Part shown: positions 1-6,937 of the stretch, one piece after another
Layout: every line of letters starts with the position of its first letter
Position numbering within the stretch: the stretch's first letter is position 1
Origin: Lachnospiraceae bacterium
GTDB taxonomy: Bacteria > Bacillota > Clostridia > Lachnospirales > Lachnospiraceae
NCBI GenBank assembly: GCA_029062885.1
Contig: JAIDPH010000175.1
Coordinates: 1-38,924 of the forward strand
Length of the DNA stretch: 38,924 nucleotides
Reading direction: 5' to 3'
Made by a program: the position numbers and the translations under genes
The notes under the pieces: model-generated
Told to the model about the DNA's origin: nothing
Database searches by the model: none
The model's input: the letters and a program-made list of their open reading frames with translations, nothing else

Positions 1-447
1 ACTATTAACGCGTCGGCACCGGCAGATGCGTATAAGATGACGGCTATAGCTATAGCGGTTTATACTGTTTTGGTTAATATTGTATTTCATGCCTTCTGCC
101 CGATGGTTATTATGACGGGATTTCCATGCCCCGGATGCGGAATGACAAGGTCGCTTTTCTATCTTGCAACCGGAAGACTTTTAAAGTCCATACAGATGAA
201 TCCAATGGGAGTTCCGATAGTATGTATTTTCCTCTATTTCTGTTGGAACCGATATATAAAAGGAAAAAAGGCTAAGGGAATAATACCTCTCATAGTGATT
301 GCGCTCATCTTGATGTTGGCAGTCTATGCTTTTAGGATGTATCGATTTTTTCCTGACAGAATTCCATATGTTTACAGTAAAGGAAATGTTTTTTCAAGAT
401 TTTTACCATATTACGAACAAATACTGTACGAATTGGGAATATTGTGA
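1..447 (+). CDS. DUF2752 family membrane protein, probably 5'-partial
   Basis: The reading frame is open from the window edge. The first ATG is at 37 but has no convincing Shine-Dalgarno before it, so the true start may lie upstream. The motif GFPCPGCGMTRS (about residues 28-39 counted from the ATG at 37) is the signature of DUF2752, a small membrane family of unknown function with paired cysteines. Hydrophobic segments lie before the motif, at about residues 55-70 and at about 80-100. DUF2752 genes in Clostridia are often next to a short low-complexity membrane protein, as here with the gene at 516. Function unknown; family assignment is confident. Confidence 0.8.
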   Translation, partial: TINASAPADAYKMTAIAIAVYTVLVNIVFHAFCPMVIMTGFPCPGCGMTRSLFYLATGRLLKSIQMNPMGVPIVCIFLYFCWNRYIKGKKAKGIIPLIVIALILMLAVYAFRMYRFFPDRIPYVYSKGNVFSRFLPYYEQILYELGIL

Positions 448-463
448 TAATATATAAGCACTC

Positions 464-487
464 GCAGATTTTTTACATGAAATCTGC
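464..487 (+). other. Small hairpin in the gap between the DUF2752 gene and the Q/N-rich gene
   Basis: GCAGATTT (464-471) and AAATCTGC (480-487) form an 8-bp perfect stem with an 8-nt loop, ending about 16 nt before the GGGAGG ribosome binding site of the next gene. No T-run follows, so it is not a standard terminator. It could be an mRNA processing or stability structure. Weak evidence. Confidence 0.3.
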
Positions 488-515
488 ATATATAAACATA
501 TGAGGGAGGAAAAAA

Positions 516-971
516 ATGGACAGTAACAATATGTATCAAAATCAGCAGTCGGGACAGAATCCTGACAACAATCAGAACGGCAATCAGGGAGGTTATTATC
601 AAAACACGTATACTCAGGGGGATAATAATCAGAACACTTACATGAATGCAAATTCTAACCCGAATGCTAACCCGAGTTATCAGTATAATCCGTATAATAA
701 CGGTTATCAGTCAACGTACCAACCGATGCAGGGTGATTTGGAAGAACCGGTATCGCTGGGTGAATGGATGATTACATTATTGCTTATGGTGATACCTTGT
801 GTTGGTATTATCATGCCATTCGTGTGGGCATTCAGTTCAGGCACAAAGAAGAGTAAATCTAATTACTTTAAAGCAGTTTTAATATTTGCAGCAATCTATC
901 TTGTGCTTTTCATAATTTCTATGGCGGCTTTTGGCGGCGCTATAACTGAGTTTTTCCGTTATTATTATTAG
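516..971 (+). CDS. Gln/Asn/Tyr-rich N-terminus with two transmembrane helices; unknown function
   Basis: A 151-residue protein with a strong GGGAGG ribosome binding site just before the ATG. Residues 1 to about 75 are low complexity, dominated by Asn, Gln, Tyr and Gly. They are followed by LGEWMITLLLMVIPCVGI and a second hydrophobic stretch (KAVLIFAAIYLVLFIISMAA), giving two helices joined by a basic loop (GTKKSKSNY). Residues 1-75 would be a flexible, possibly self-associating tail, while the C-terminal half resembles a membrane family common next to DUF2752 genes in Lachnospiraceae. This context is recalled, not searched. The stop lies 7 nt from the stop of the convergent methyltransferase gene, with no obvious terminator between them. 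Confidence 0.8.
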   Translation: MDSNNMYQNQQSGQNPDNNQNGNQGGYYQNTYTQGDNNQNTYMNANSNPNANPSYQYNPYNNGYQSTYQPMQGDLEEPVSLGEWMITLLLMVIPCVGIIMPFVWAFSSGTKKSKSNYFKAVLIFAAIYLVLFIISMAAFGGAITEFFRYYY

Positions 972-977
972 GTAATG

Positions 978-1844
978 TTATGACAAAGACTGCCAACGTC
1001 CGGAAGCTCCGCATGGAAGTATCAGGCTGTTAGAACTGACAGGCAGACCGATTTCCGATGCCTGTACCTGACCGCCGAATTCCGGGACAATTACTGTATT
1101 CAGCATGTATGACAGTACCGCGGGCTGTAGGCCGGTAGTGTATGAATTGATTAGGAAAAAGAGGGCATTTTTCGATAAAATCTTGGAAGTTAATTCAAGG
1201 AAAGGGAAAATGCTCTCTTCTATTTTCCAGATTTCACCCTTTGGTCCTCTTCCATAGGAAGGAGGGTCCATTATGATTGCATCATAAACGTTGCCACGGC
1301 GTATTTCACGTTCCACGAATTTTACGCAGTCATCGACCAGCCAGCGGATTGGAGCATCGGCCAGTCCTGAAGCGACAGCGTTTTCTTTTGCCCATGTTAC
1401 CATGCCTTTTGAGGCGTCCACATGTGTTACGCTTGCACCGGCTTTTGCAGCTGCAAGGGTTGCGCCGCCTGTATAAGCGAACAGATTTAAGACCTTAACA
1501 GGTCTGCCCGCATTCTTTATTTTAGAAGAAATCCAATCCCAGTTGACAGCCTGTTCTGGAAACAGACCGGTGTGTTTGAAACTGAAAGGTTTTAAATTGA
1601 AGGTCAGTTCTTTATACTGAATGCTCCATTCATCGGGCAGATTAAAAAATTCCCATTCGCCGCCTCCTTTGGCGCTTCTGTGATAGTGCCCGTTTCTTGT
1701 CTGCCAGCCGGGATTATCTTTAGGAGTATTCCATATGACCTGTGGGTCAGGCCTTACTAACAGATAACTGCCCCAGCGCTCCAGCTTCTCCCCGTTTGAT
1801 GTATCTATTACTTCATAATCTTTCCAGTCATCAGATATCCACAT
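978..1844 (-). CDS. Class I SAM-dependent methyltransferase, RlmI-like
   Basis: A 288-residue protein. The SAM-binding motif I is LNLFAYTGGATLAAAKAGA (about residues 120-138), followed by the acidic strand end THVDAS. DPPSYGRGPKGE (about residues 193-204) is the motif IV seen in Methyltrans_SAM proteins of the RlmI/RlmK group, which methylate 23S rRNA cytosine or guanine. It is shorter than RlmI (about 400 residues) and lacks the N-terminal PUA domain, so the substrate is uncertain; RNA is the likely target. The ATG at 1844 has a GGAGGA site 7-8 nt upstream. It lies 23 nt after the MATE gene stop and is probably co-transcribed with it. Confidence 0.85.
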   Translation of the reverse strand: MWISDDWKDYEVIDTSNGEKLERWGSYLLVRPDPQVIWNTPKDNPGWQTRNGHYHRSAKGGGEWEFFNLPDEWSIQYKELTFNLKPFSFKHTGLFPEQAVNWDWISSKIKNAGRPVKVLNLFAYTGGATLAAAKAGASVTHVDASKGMVTWAKENAVASGLADAPIRWLVDDCVKFVEREIRRGNVYDAIIMDPPSYGRGPKGEIWKIEESIFPFLELTSKILSKNALFFLINSYTTGLQPAVLSYMLNTVIVPEFGGQVQASEIGLPVSSNSLILPCGASGRWQSLS

Positions 1845-1867
1845 ATATTAATCCTCCGGTTCTTCTT

Positions 1868-3262
1868 TCAATGTATCTTCGCAAGAGCTTCTTTAGACAG
1901 CATTTTTTTGATATTGCAGACAAATAGTATAGTGGCTGTTGTGGCCGATAATATATCAGAGACAGGCTCCGAATAATACACGCCCATTACACCGAAAAAG
2001 TGTGGAAGAATAATGGCAAGCGGTATTAAAAGAATAATCTTGCGGAAAACTGCGATAAAAAGGGAAATTTTAGCCTGCCCCAATGCCAGGAATGTCGGCT
2101 GTATTCCGTTTTGCAGTCCGAAAATCGACATACCGAACATAAATACAGGCATAGTCTTTCCGACCAGTGCTATTAGTTCTACATCATCTGTAAAGAAAGC
2201 GGCATACCACTCCGGAAACAAAATTGTGGAAACCGTAGTAATAAGCATGAAGCCAAAACAGATTCCTATCATGTATCGGTAGACTTCTTTGACTCTGGTA
2301 AAGTTTCCTGCCCCGTAGTTGTAACTGATAATCGGAGCCATACCCTGTGTAAATCCGCCGACTGGGGCCGAAAATACCTGCATGACACTCTGCATGATGG
2401 TCAGCGAGCCTACATATAAATCCCCTCCATAAGTCTGAAGTCCATGATTCAGCACGATACTGATGAAGCTTTCTGTCGCCCTCATGATAAATGGAGAGAC
2501 TCCAAGGGAAAAAATGCTGAAAAGAATGCTTTTTTCAAGCTTCAGACAGCTTTTCCGTATCTTTATAGAAGACTTAGGACTTATCAAAAAAGCTACTACC
2601 CAGACAGCGCTTAATGCCTGTGAGATGACCGTCGCAATTGCGGCGCCTTTAACTCCGAGTCCGAAAGCAAAAATAAATATCGGGTCTAAAATAATGTTGG
2701 CAATAGCGCCAATCAACACGGACAGCATTGCTGTTCTTGACTGGCTCTGGCAAATGATAAAGGCATTCAGTCCCAGAGCAAGTTCCACAAAAATCGTTCC
2801 AACCAAATAAATCGAGATATAAGAAACAGCATATTCGATTGTAGCGTCGCTTGCACCGAACATATACAGCATCGGTCGTTGAAATTTGTAGAAGACCGCC
2901 ATTAGGACGACCGTGCATATGATCAGAAAAGTAACGCTGTTACCCAGAATCTTCTCCGCGTGTTCTTTATCCTTTTTTCCAAGCCAGATAGCAGCAAGAG
3001 GTGCCGCACCGTTACTGATAAAACCGGAAAAAGCAGATATAAATACCGTAATACAGAATGTCACGCCTACTCCGGTCAGCGCCGTGGCTCCCACATCCTT
3101 CATATGCCCGATATAAATACGGTCTATAATACTATATAAGATATTTATGAGCTGTGCCAATATTGAAGGAACCGCCATGCTGACAATAAGACTTCCGATT
3201 GAAGACGATGCCATCCGTTCCTCTCTCGACAGCTCTGTAGATTTATTGATTTGTTCACTCAT
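1868..3262 (-). CDS. MATE family efflux transporter
   Basis: A 464-residue polytopic protein with about 12 hydrophobic segments and the internal duplication typical of MATE exporters, which move cationic drugs or metabolites out of the cell in exchange for Na+ or H+. Typical sequences include SIPSILAQL-like SMAVPSILAQLINILYSIID near the N-terminus (about residues 27-47) and GFTQGMAPIISYNYGAGN (about residues 300-317), the region where family members carry the conserved Q-P/G-x-x-S-Y-NYGA pattern. The start is the ATG at 3262, with an AGGAG sequence about 14 nt upstream. It sits between the antiporter gene (63-nt gap) and the methyltransferase gene (23-nt gap) on the same strand. The substrate cannot be read from sequence. 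Confidence 0.9.
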   Translation of the reverse strand: MSEQINKSTELSREERMASSSIGSLIVSMAVPSILAQLINILYSIIDRIYIGHMKDVGATALTGVGVTFCITVFISAFSGFISNGAAPLAAIWLGKKDKEHAEKILGNSVTFLIICTVVLMAVFYKFQRPMLYMFGASDATIEYAVSYISIYLVGTIFVELALGLNAFIICQSQSRTAMLSVLIGAIANIILDPIFIFAFGLGVKGAAIATVISQALSAVWVVAFLISPKSSIKIRKSCLKLEKSILFSIFSLGVSPFIMRATESFISIVLNHGLQTYGGDLYVGSLTIMQSVMQVFSAPVGGFTQGMAPIISYNYGAGNFTRVKEVYRYMIGICFGFMLITTVSTILFPEWYAAFFTDDVELIALVGKTMPVFMFGMSIFGLQNGIQPTFLALGQAKISLFIAVFRKIILLIPLAIILPHFFGVMGVYYSEPVSDILSATTATILFVCNIKKMLSKEALAKIH

Positions 3263-3325
3263 GCTTATAACTATGCTCCTTTTTCAGCCTGCGGGTTTGT
3301 GAATCAAAAATTCTCTTATTTCTTA

Positions 3326-4264
3326 TCATGTAAAAGAAGCAACGCAGTACACCATATAGATGCAAAGGAGCGCAACGCCTTGTACTCTGGATGACTTTTT
3401 TCTTATTAAAATAGGTATAATTAGAACCGCCATGACCAGACAGGACAAAGGCATGTCAATCATAACTGTCGAGCGTTCTAACGGAATCCCGGCAATCGCC
3501 GAAGGAATTCCGATTACCAGCAGCATATTCAGAAGATTTGCGCCAATCACATTCCCAAGTCCTACGTTTCCATAGCCTTTTACCAAAGACATGATTGAAG
3601 TCATGAGTTCCGGCAGAGAGGTTCCCAACGCAATAAAAGTAACTGCAATGACACGTTCCGGCACACCTAAAGCTTCGGCGATGATGATTCCGTTATCCAC
3701 CAGAAGCTTTGCCCCCACAAAAAGGCATGCGGCACAGACTGAAAGTATCAGGAGCTGTTTCAAAATAGAAATTTCTCCGGTATCTTCCGTGTCATCTTGG
3801 TTACCACCTTCTGCAGAAGCACGTGCCACATTCAGACAGGCATACACGATGAACAGAAACAGCAAAACCACTCCTGTCGGACGACCAAAAGCCCCTGTCA
3901 TAAATCCCCATACATTCAACCCAATCAGCACCACAAAAAAGAAAATACCGCGCCATGACAGTGAAGTCGTTTCCACCTGTTTTGTGGGGCGTATAGTTTG
4001 GGTCAGCCCGGCAATCAAAGCAGTATTGCAGATAATGGAACCGAACGCATTTCCCGCCGCAATTGCCGCAGAACCATCAAACGCTGCTGTAGTGGAAACT
4101 AATACTTCCGGTAATGTAGTACCAAGACTGACAATGGTAGCTCCCACTACAATTTGTGGAATTCCAAGTTTTTTCGCAATTGCCACCGCTGCATCCACTA
4201 GTCGGTCGCCGCCAAAACAAATTAATATAAGACCTATTACAAATAAAACTACTGCTTTTAACAT
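3326..4264 (-). CDS. Calcium/sodium antiporter of the YrbG/CaCA family
   Basis: A 312-residue integral membrane protein with the two homologous alpha repeats of cation/Ca2+ exchangers. The first repeat holds GATIVSLGTTLPEVLVS (about residues 42-58) and the second FIALGTSLPELMTSIMS (about residues 210-226). The G-T-S/T-x-P-E cores provide the metal-coordinating Glu residues. A variable acidic loop (EGGNQDDTEDTGE, about residues 153-165) separates the halves. Length and order match bacterial YrbG-like proteins, which exchange Ca2+ for Na+ or H+. It is the first gene of a probable minus-strand unit with the MATE and methyltransferase genes; the gap to the divergent phosphofructokinase gene is 231 bp. 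Confidence 0.9.
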   Translation of the reverse strand: MLKAVVLFVIGLILICFGGDRLVDAAVAIAKKLGIPQIVVGATIVSLGTTLPEVLVSTTAAFDGSAAIAAGNAFGSIICNTALIAGLTQTIRPTKQVETTSLSWRGIFFFVVLIGLNVWGFMTGAFGRPTGVVLLFLFIVYACLNVARASAEGGNQDDTEDTGEISILKQLLILSVCAACLFVGAKLLVDNGIIIAEALGVPERVIAVTFIALGTSLPELMTSIMSLVKGYGNVGLGNVIGANLLNMLLVIGIPSAIAGIPLERSTVMIDMPLSCLVMAVLIIPILIRKKSSRVQGVALLCIYMVYCVASFT

Positions 4265-4423
4265 TTTTCTCTTTCCTTTCCTCTAAAGTATTTCTAATAA
4301 AGACTTTCTGCATACAAATTATATGTATCAAAAATAGGCATACCAAAAAAAGCCCCTTATGTCAATGATAATTTTAACTATTTCATATATGTTTGGGCGG
4401 AAAGTTTATAAGTCTTTTTAAGC

Positions 4424-4452
4424 TTGCCACTTATGGTTTTTTTTGGTATAAT
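4424..4452 (+). promoter_or_regulatory. Sigma-A type promoter of the phosphofructokinase gene
   Basis: TTGCCA (4424-4429), a 17-nt spacer and a perfect TATAAT (4447-4452), preceded by TGG, which gives an extended -10. Predicted transcription starts near 4459, about 37 nt before the ATG at 4496. Confidence 0.8.
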
Positions 4453-4495
4453 TTCATGAGAAATTAAAATTTAAAGACATAAAGGAGATATGGTA

Positions 4496-5722
4496 ATGAA
4501 AGGAAATATTGTTGTTGGTCAGTCAGGCGGCCCTACAGCCGTTATTAATTCTTCCGTAGCAGGCGTTTATGCCGCAGCTAAGAATCTGGGAGTGAAGAAG
4601 ATTTATGGTATGGTGCATGGTATTGAGGGCTTTTTGCAGGATAAGATGATTGATCTTGGCGAGTACCTGGATGATGAGACAGGCATTGAATTATTGAAGA
4701 GAACTCCTTCGGCTTTCTTAGGTTCTTGCCGTTTTAAAATGCCTAAGATTGAAGGCCATGAAGATGTATATGAGAAAATTTTTGAGATTATGGAGAAGCA
4801 TGACATTGAGTGTCTGTTCTATGCAGGCGGTAATGACTCCATGGATACTGTGAAGATGTTATCCGATTATGCGGCTGCTCATAACAAACCGCAGAGATTT
4901 ATGGGAGTTCCCAAAACAATTGATAACGATCTTCCTATTACCGACCACTGCCCCGGATATGGTTCAGCGGCAAAATATATTGCAACAAGTATGAAGGAGA
5001 TTATTCGCGATAACGAATCTTTTGGCGCACAGAAGCCTACAATCTGTATCGTAGAGATTATGGGACGTAACGCAGGCTGGCTTACAGCGGCTGCTGCTTT
5101 ATCCAAGGGTGACGATTGCAGCGGTCCTGATGCAATTTATTTACCTGAAAAGGTATTTGATATGGACAAGTTCATGGAAGATGTTAAGAAACTGGCAAAC
5201 GAGAAGTCTTCCGTTGTTATTGCGGTATCTGAGGGCGTGCATATTGCAGACGGACGTTATGTATGCGAACTTGGCAAGGAGGTAGCTGTAGACGCTTTCG
5301 GTCACAAGCAGATGTCCGGTACGGCAGCTATGCTGGCAAATAAGGTTGCAGCAGAAACCGGTTTGAAGACACGTGCCATTGAATTCTCTACTTTACAGCG
5401 TGCAGCTACGCATTTGGCTTCCTTAACAGATATCAACGAGGCATTTCAGGTTGGATTCGATGCTGTCAATGCTGCTGAAGAAGGTAAGACCGGCATGATG
5501 ATAACGCTTGACAGAAACGGTGATTCACCTTATCAGTGCGGTACAAGCGCGTATGATATCCATGCTATTGCGAATGTAGAAAGAAAAGTTCCAGACGAGT
5601 GGATAACAGCGGATGGCAAGAATCTGAACGACGGTTATGAGAAATATGCAAGACCGCTTATTATGGGCGAATTACAGCCGTTATATGTAAATGGTCTGCC
5701 TCGCCATCTGGTACGTAAGTAA
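4496..5722 (+). CDS. 6-phosphofructokinase, pyrophosphate-dependent type by motif
   Basis: Phosphorylates fructose 6-phosphate to fructose 1,6-bisphosphate in glycolysis. From the second ATG the protein has 408 residues. The phosphoryl-donor motif reads GGNDS and the next one PKTIDND. The Asp in place of Gly of the ATP-type GGDGS, and the Lys in place of Gly of PGTIDND, are the two markers of PPi-using enzymes, so inorganic pyrophosphate is the expected donor and the reaction would be near equilibrium. MGRNAGW is the substrate-binding MGR motif. Two ATGs compete: 4490 is only 2 nt from GGAG (4484-4487), while 4496 is 8 nt away, so 4496 is chosen. The gene is monocistronic, with its own promoter and terminator. 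Confidence 0.9.
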   Translation: MKGNIVVGQSGGPTAVINSSVAGVYAAAKNLGVKKIYGMVHGIEGFLQDKMIDLGEYLDDETGIELLKRTPSAFLGSCRFKMPKIEGHEDVYEKIFEIMEKHDIECLFYAGGNDSMDTVKMLSDYAAAHNKPQRFMGVPKTIDNDLPITDHCPGYGSAAKYIATSMKEIIRDNESFGAQKPTICIVEIMGRNAGWLTAAAALSKGDDCSGPDAIYLPEKVFDMDKFMEDVKKLANEKSSVVIAVSEGVHIADGRYVCELGKEVAVDAFGHKQMSGTAAMLANKVAAETGLKTRAIEFSTLQRAATHLASLTDINEAFQVGFDAVNAAEEGKTGMMITLDRNGDSPYQCGTSAYDIHAIANVERKVPDEWITADGKNLNDGYEKYARPLIMGELQPLYVNGLPRHLVRK

Positions 5723-5772
5723 ACACAGTAACGGCTTTATGTAGTGTAGTTATTGATAAAATATTAAAGGTT

Positions 5773-5806
5773 AAAGGCTGAATCAATTCAGGTTCAGCCT
5801 TTTTTT
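5773..5806 (+). terminator. Rho-independent terminator of the phosphofructokinase gene
   Basis: AAAGGCTGAA (5773-5782) pairs with TTCAGCCTTT (5793-5802), extended by a C-G and a T-G pair, with a 6-nt loop and a run of T to 5806. Confidence 0.9.
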
Positions 5807-5851
5807 GAAAGATAAAGATGCAGGTAAAGCATTCTTGATGGGAGATGAAAC

Positions 5852-6925
5852 ATGGCACAGGAAAACAGCGTAAACGAAGCGATAAAGATTCTTATTGTAG
5901 ATGATGTTTCTGCCAACAGGTTCGTGTTGAGGGACATAATTCAGGAGATGGGGTATCAGCCGATATTGGCGGAAAACGGTATGCAGGCTCTGAAAATCGT
6001 AAACAGACTTAATCCGCAGCTGATCATTCTGGATATAGCGATGCCTGAGATGGATGGGTATGAATTCTGCAAAATAGTGAAGGAAAATCCGGCGACCAGA
6101 GACATTCAGATAATCTTTATTTCTGCATATGACGATCCTTCCGATGTGGTGAAAGGGTTTGACTTAGGAGGCGAAGACTATATTACGAAGCCGTTCATTC
6201 CCAAAGTAGTAAAAGCCAGATTAAAGCTGCATCTTAAGCTTTATGAAGCTAATAATGAGATGATGGAAATGAACAGACGGCTGCAGAGTTCTGTTAATGA
6301 GCAGTTGCATCAGCTCGAAATGGAGAAGAAGAATGTTTTATATACACTCATTCGTGTAGCAAGAGAAAATGCCTGCTATGATAAGGATCATATGGAGCGG
6401 CTGAGTTATAACTGCCGGATACTGGCGGAAGCAATGCAACTCTCGGAGGAATACGGACATTTAATATCCGACACATACATAGATACGATTGAATTGGCGG
6501 CGCCGATTTGTGATTTGGGCAATGTAGCGATACCTACCGATCTTTTACAGAAGAAGGAGGCGCTTTCACCGGAGGATGTGGCAGTAATAAGAACCCATAC
6601 TACTATTGGAGCCAGAATTCTGGAAGATATACGGGATACGGGAGATTATAATGATTTTCTTCAGATGTCCATAGATATCGCTCATTATCACCATGAAAAC
6701 TGGGATGGCAGCGGTTATCCCTGTGGAAAGAAGGGAAATGAGATTCCGTTGTCGGCACAGATTATATCTGTGGTGAGCGCTTACTGTGCCATGACTGAAA
6801 ATCGTGTTTACAGAGATCCATATCATATTGAAGAAACATTAAACATGATGGAGTCGGATGCAGGAAAGAAGTTCAACGCGGATATTTTTAGGATCCTAAG
6901 AAAGATATACAGGCAGCTGCATTAG
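5852..6925 (+). CDS. Response regulator: REC plus degenerate HD-GYP domain
   Basis: A 357-residue protein. The REC domain covers about residues 10-130, with DD near 18, phosphoacceptor Asp61 (LDIAMPEMDG) and the conserved Lys in ITKPF. A coiled linker (about 130-165) leads to an HD-GYP-type fold. HD-GYP enzymes hydrolyse cyclic di-GMP with a di- or tri-iron site. Here His180, His249 and the HHENWDGSGYP block (His280, His281) are kept, but the HD dyad is Cys220-Asp221 (CDLGN instead of HDIGK), and the final D-x-x-D-A is SAYCA, with Ser309 and Cys312 replacing Asp. Loss of these metal ligands makes phosphodiesterase activity doubtful; it may be a binding or scaffold module. The next gene starts 12 nt downstream, so co-expression with the kinases is likely. 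Confidence 0.88.
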   Translation: MAQENSVNEAIKILIVDDVSANRFVLRDIIQEMGYQPILAENGMQALKIVNRLNPQLIILDIAMPEMDGYEFCKIVKENPATRDIQIIFISAYDDPSDVVKGFDLGGEDYITKPFIPKVVKARLKLHLKLYEANNEMMEMNRRLQSSVNEQLHQLEMEKKNVLYTLIRVARENACYDKDHMERLSYNCRILAEAMQLSEEYGHLISDTYIDTIELAAPICDLGNVAIPTDLLQKKEALSPEDVAVIRTHTTIGARILEDIRDTGDYNDFLQMSIDIAHYHHENWDGSGYPCGKKGNEIPLSAQIISVVSAYCAMTENRVYRDPYHIEETLNMMESDAGKKFNADIFRILRKIYRQLH

Positions 6926-6937
6926 GAGGAGGGCGCT

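Noticed and set aside
3591-4286. A 231-residue plus-strand ORF opposite the antiporter gene
   Set aside because: Antisense shadow of a strongly supported membrane transporter; composition is not protein-like and there is no ribosome site.
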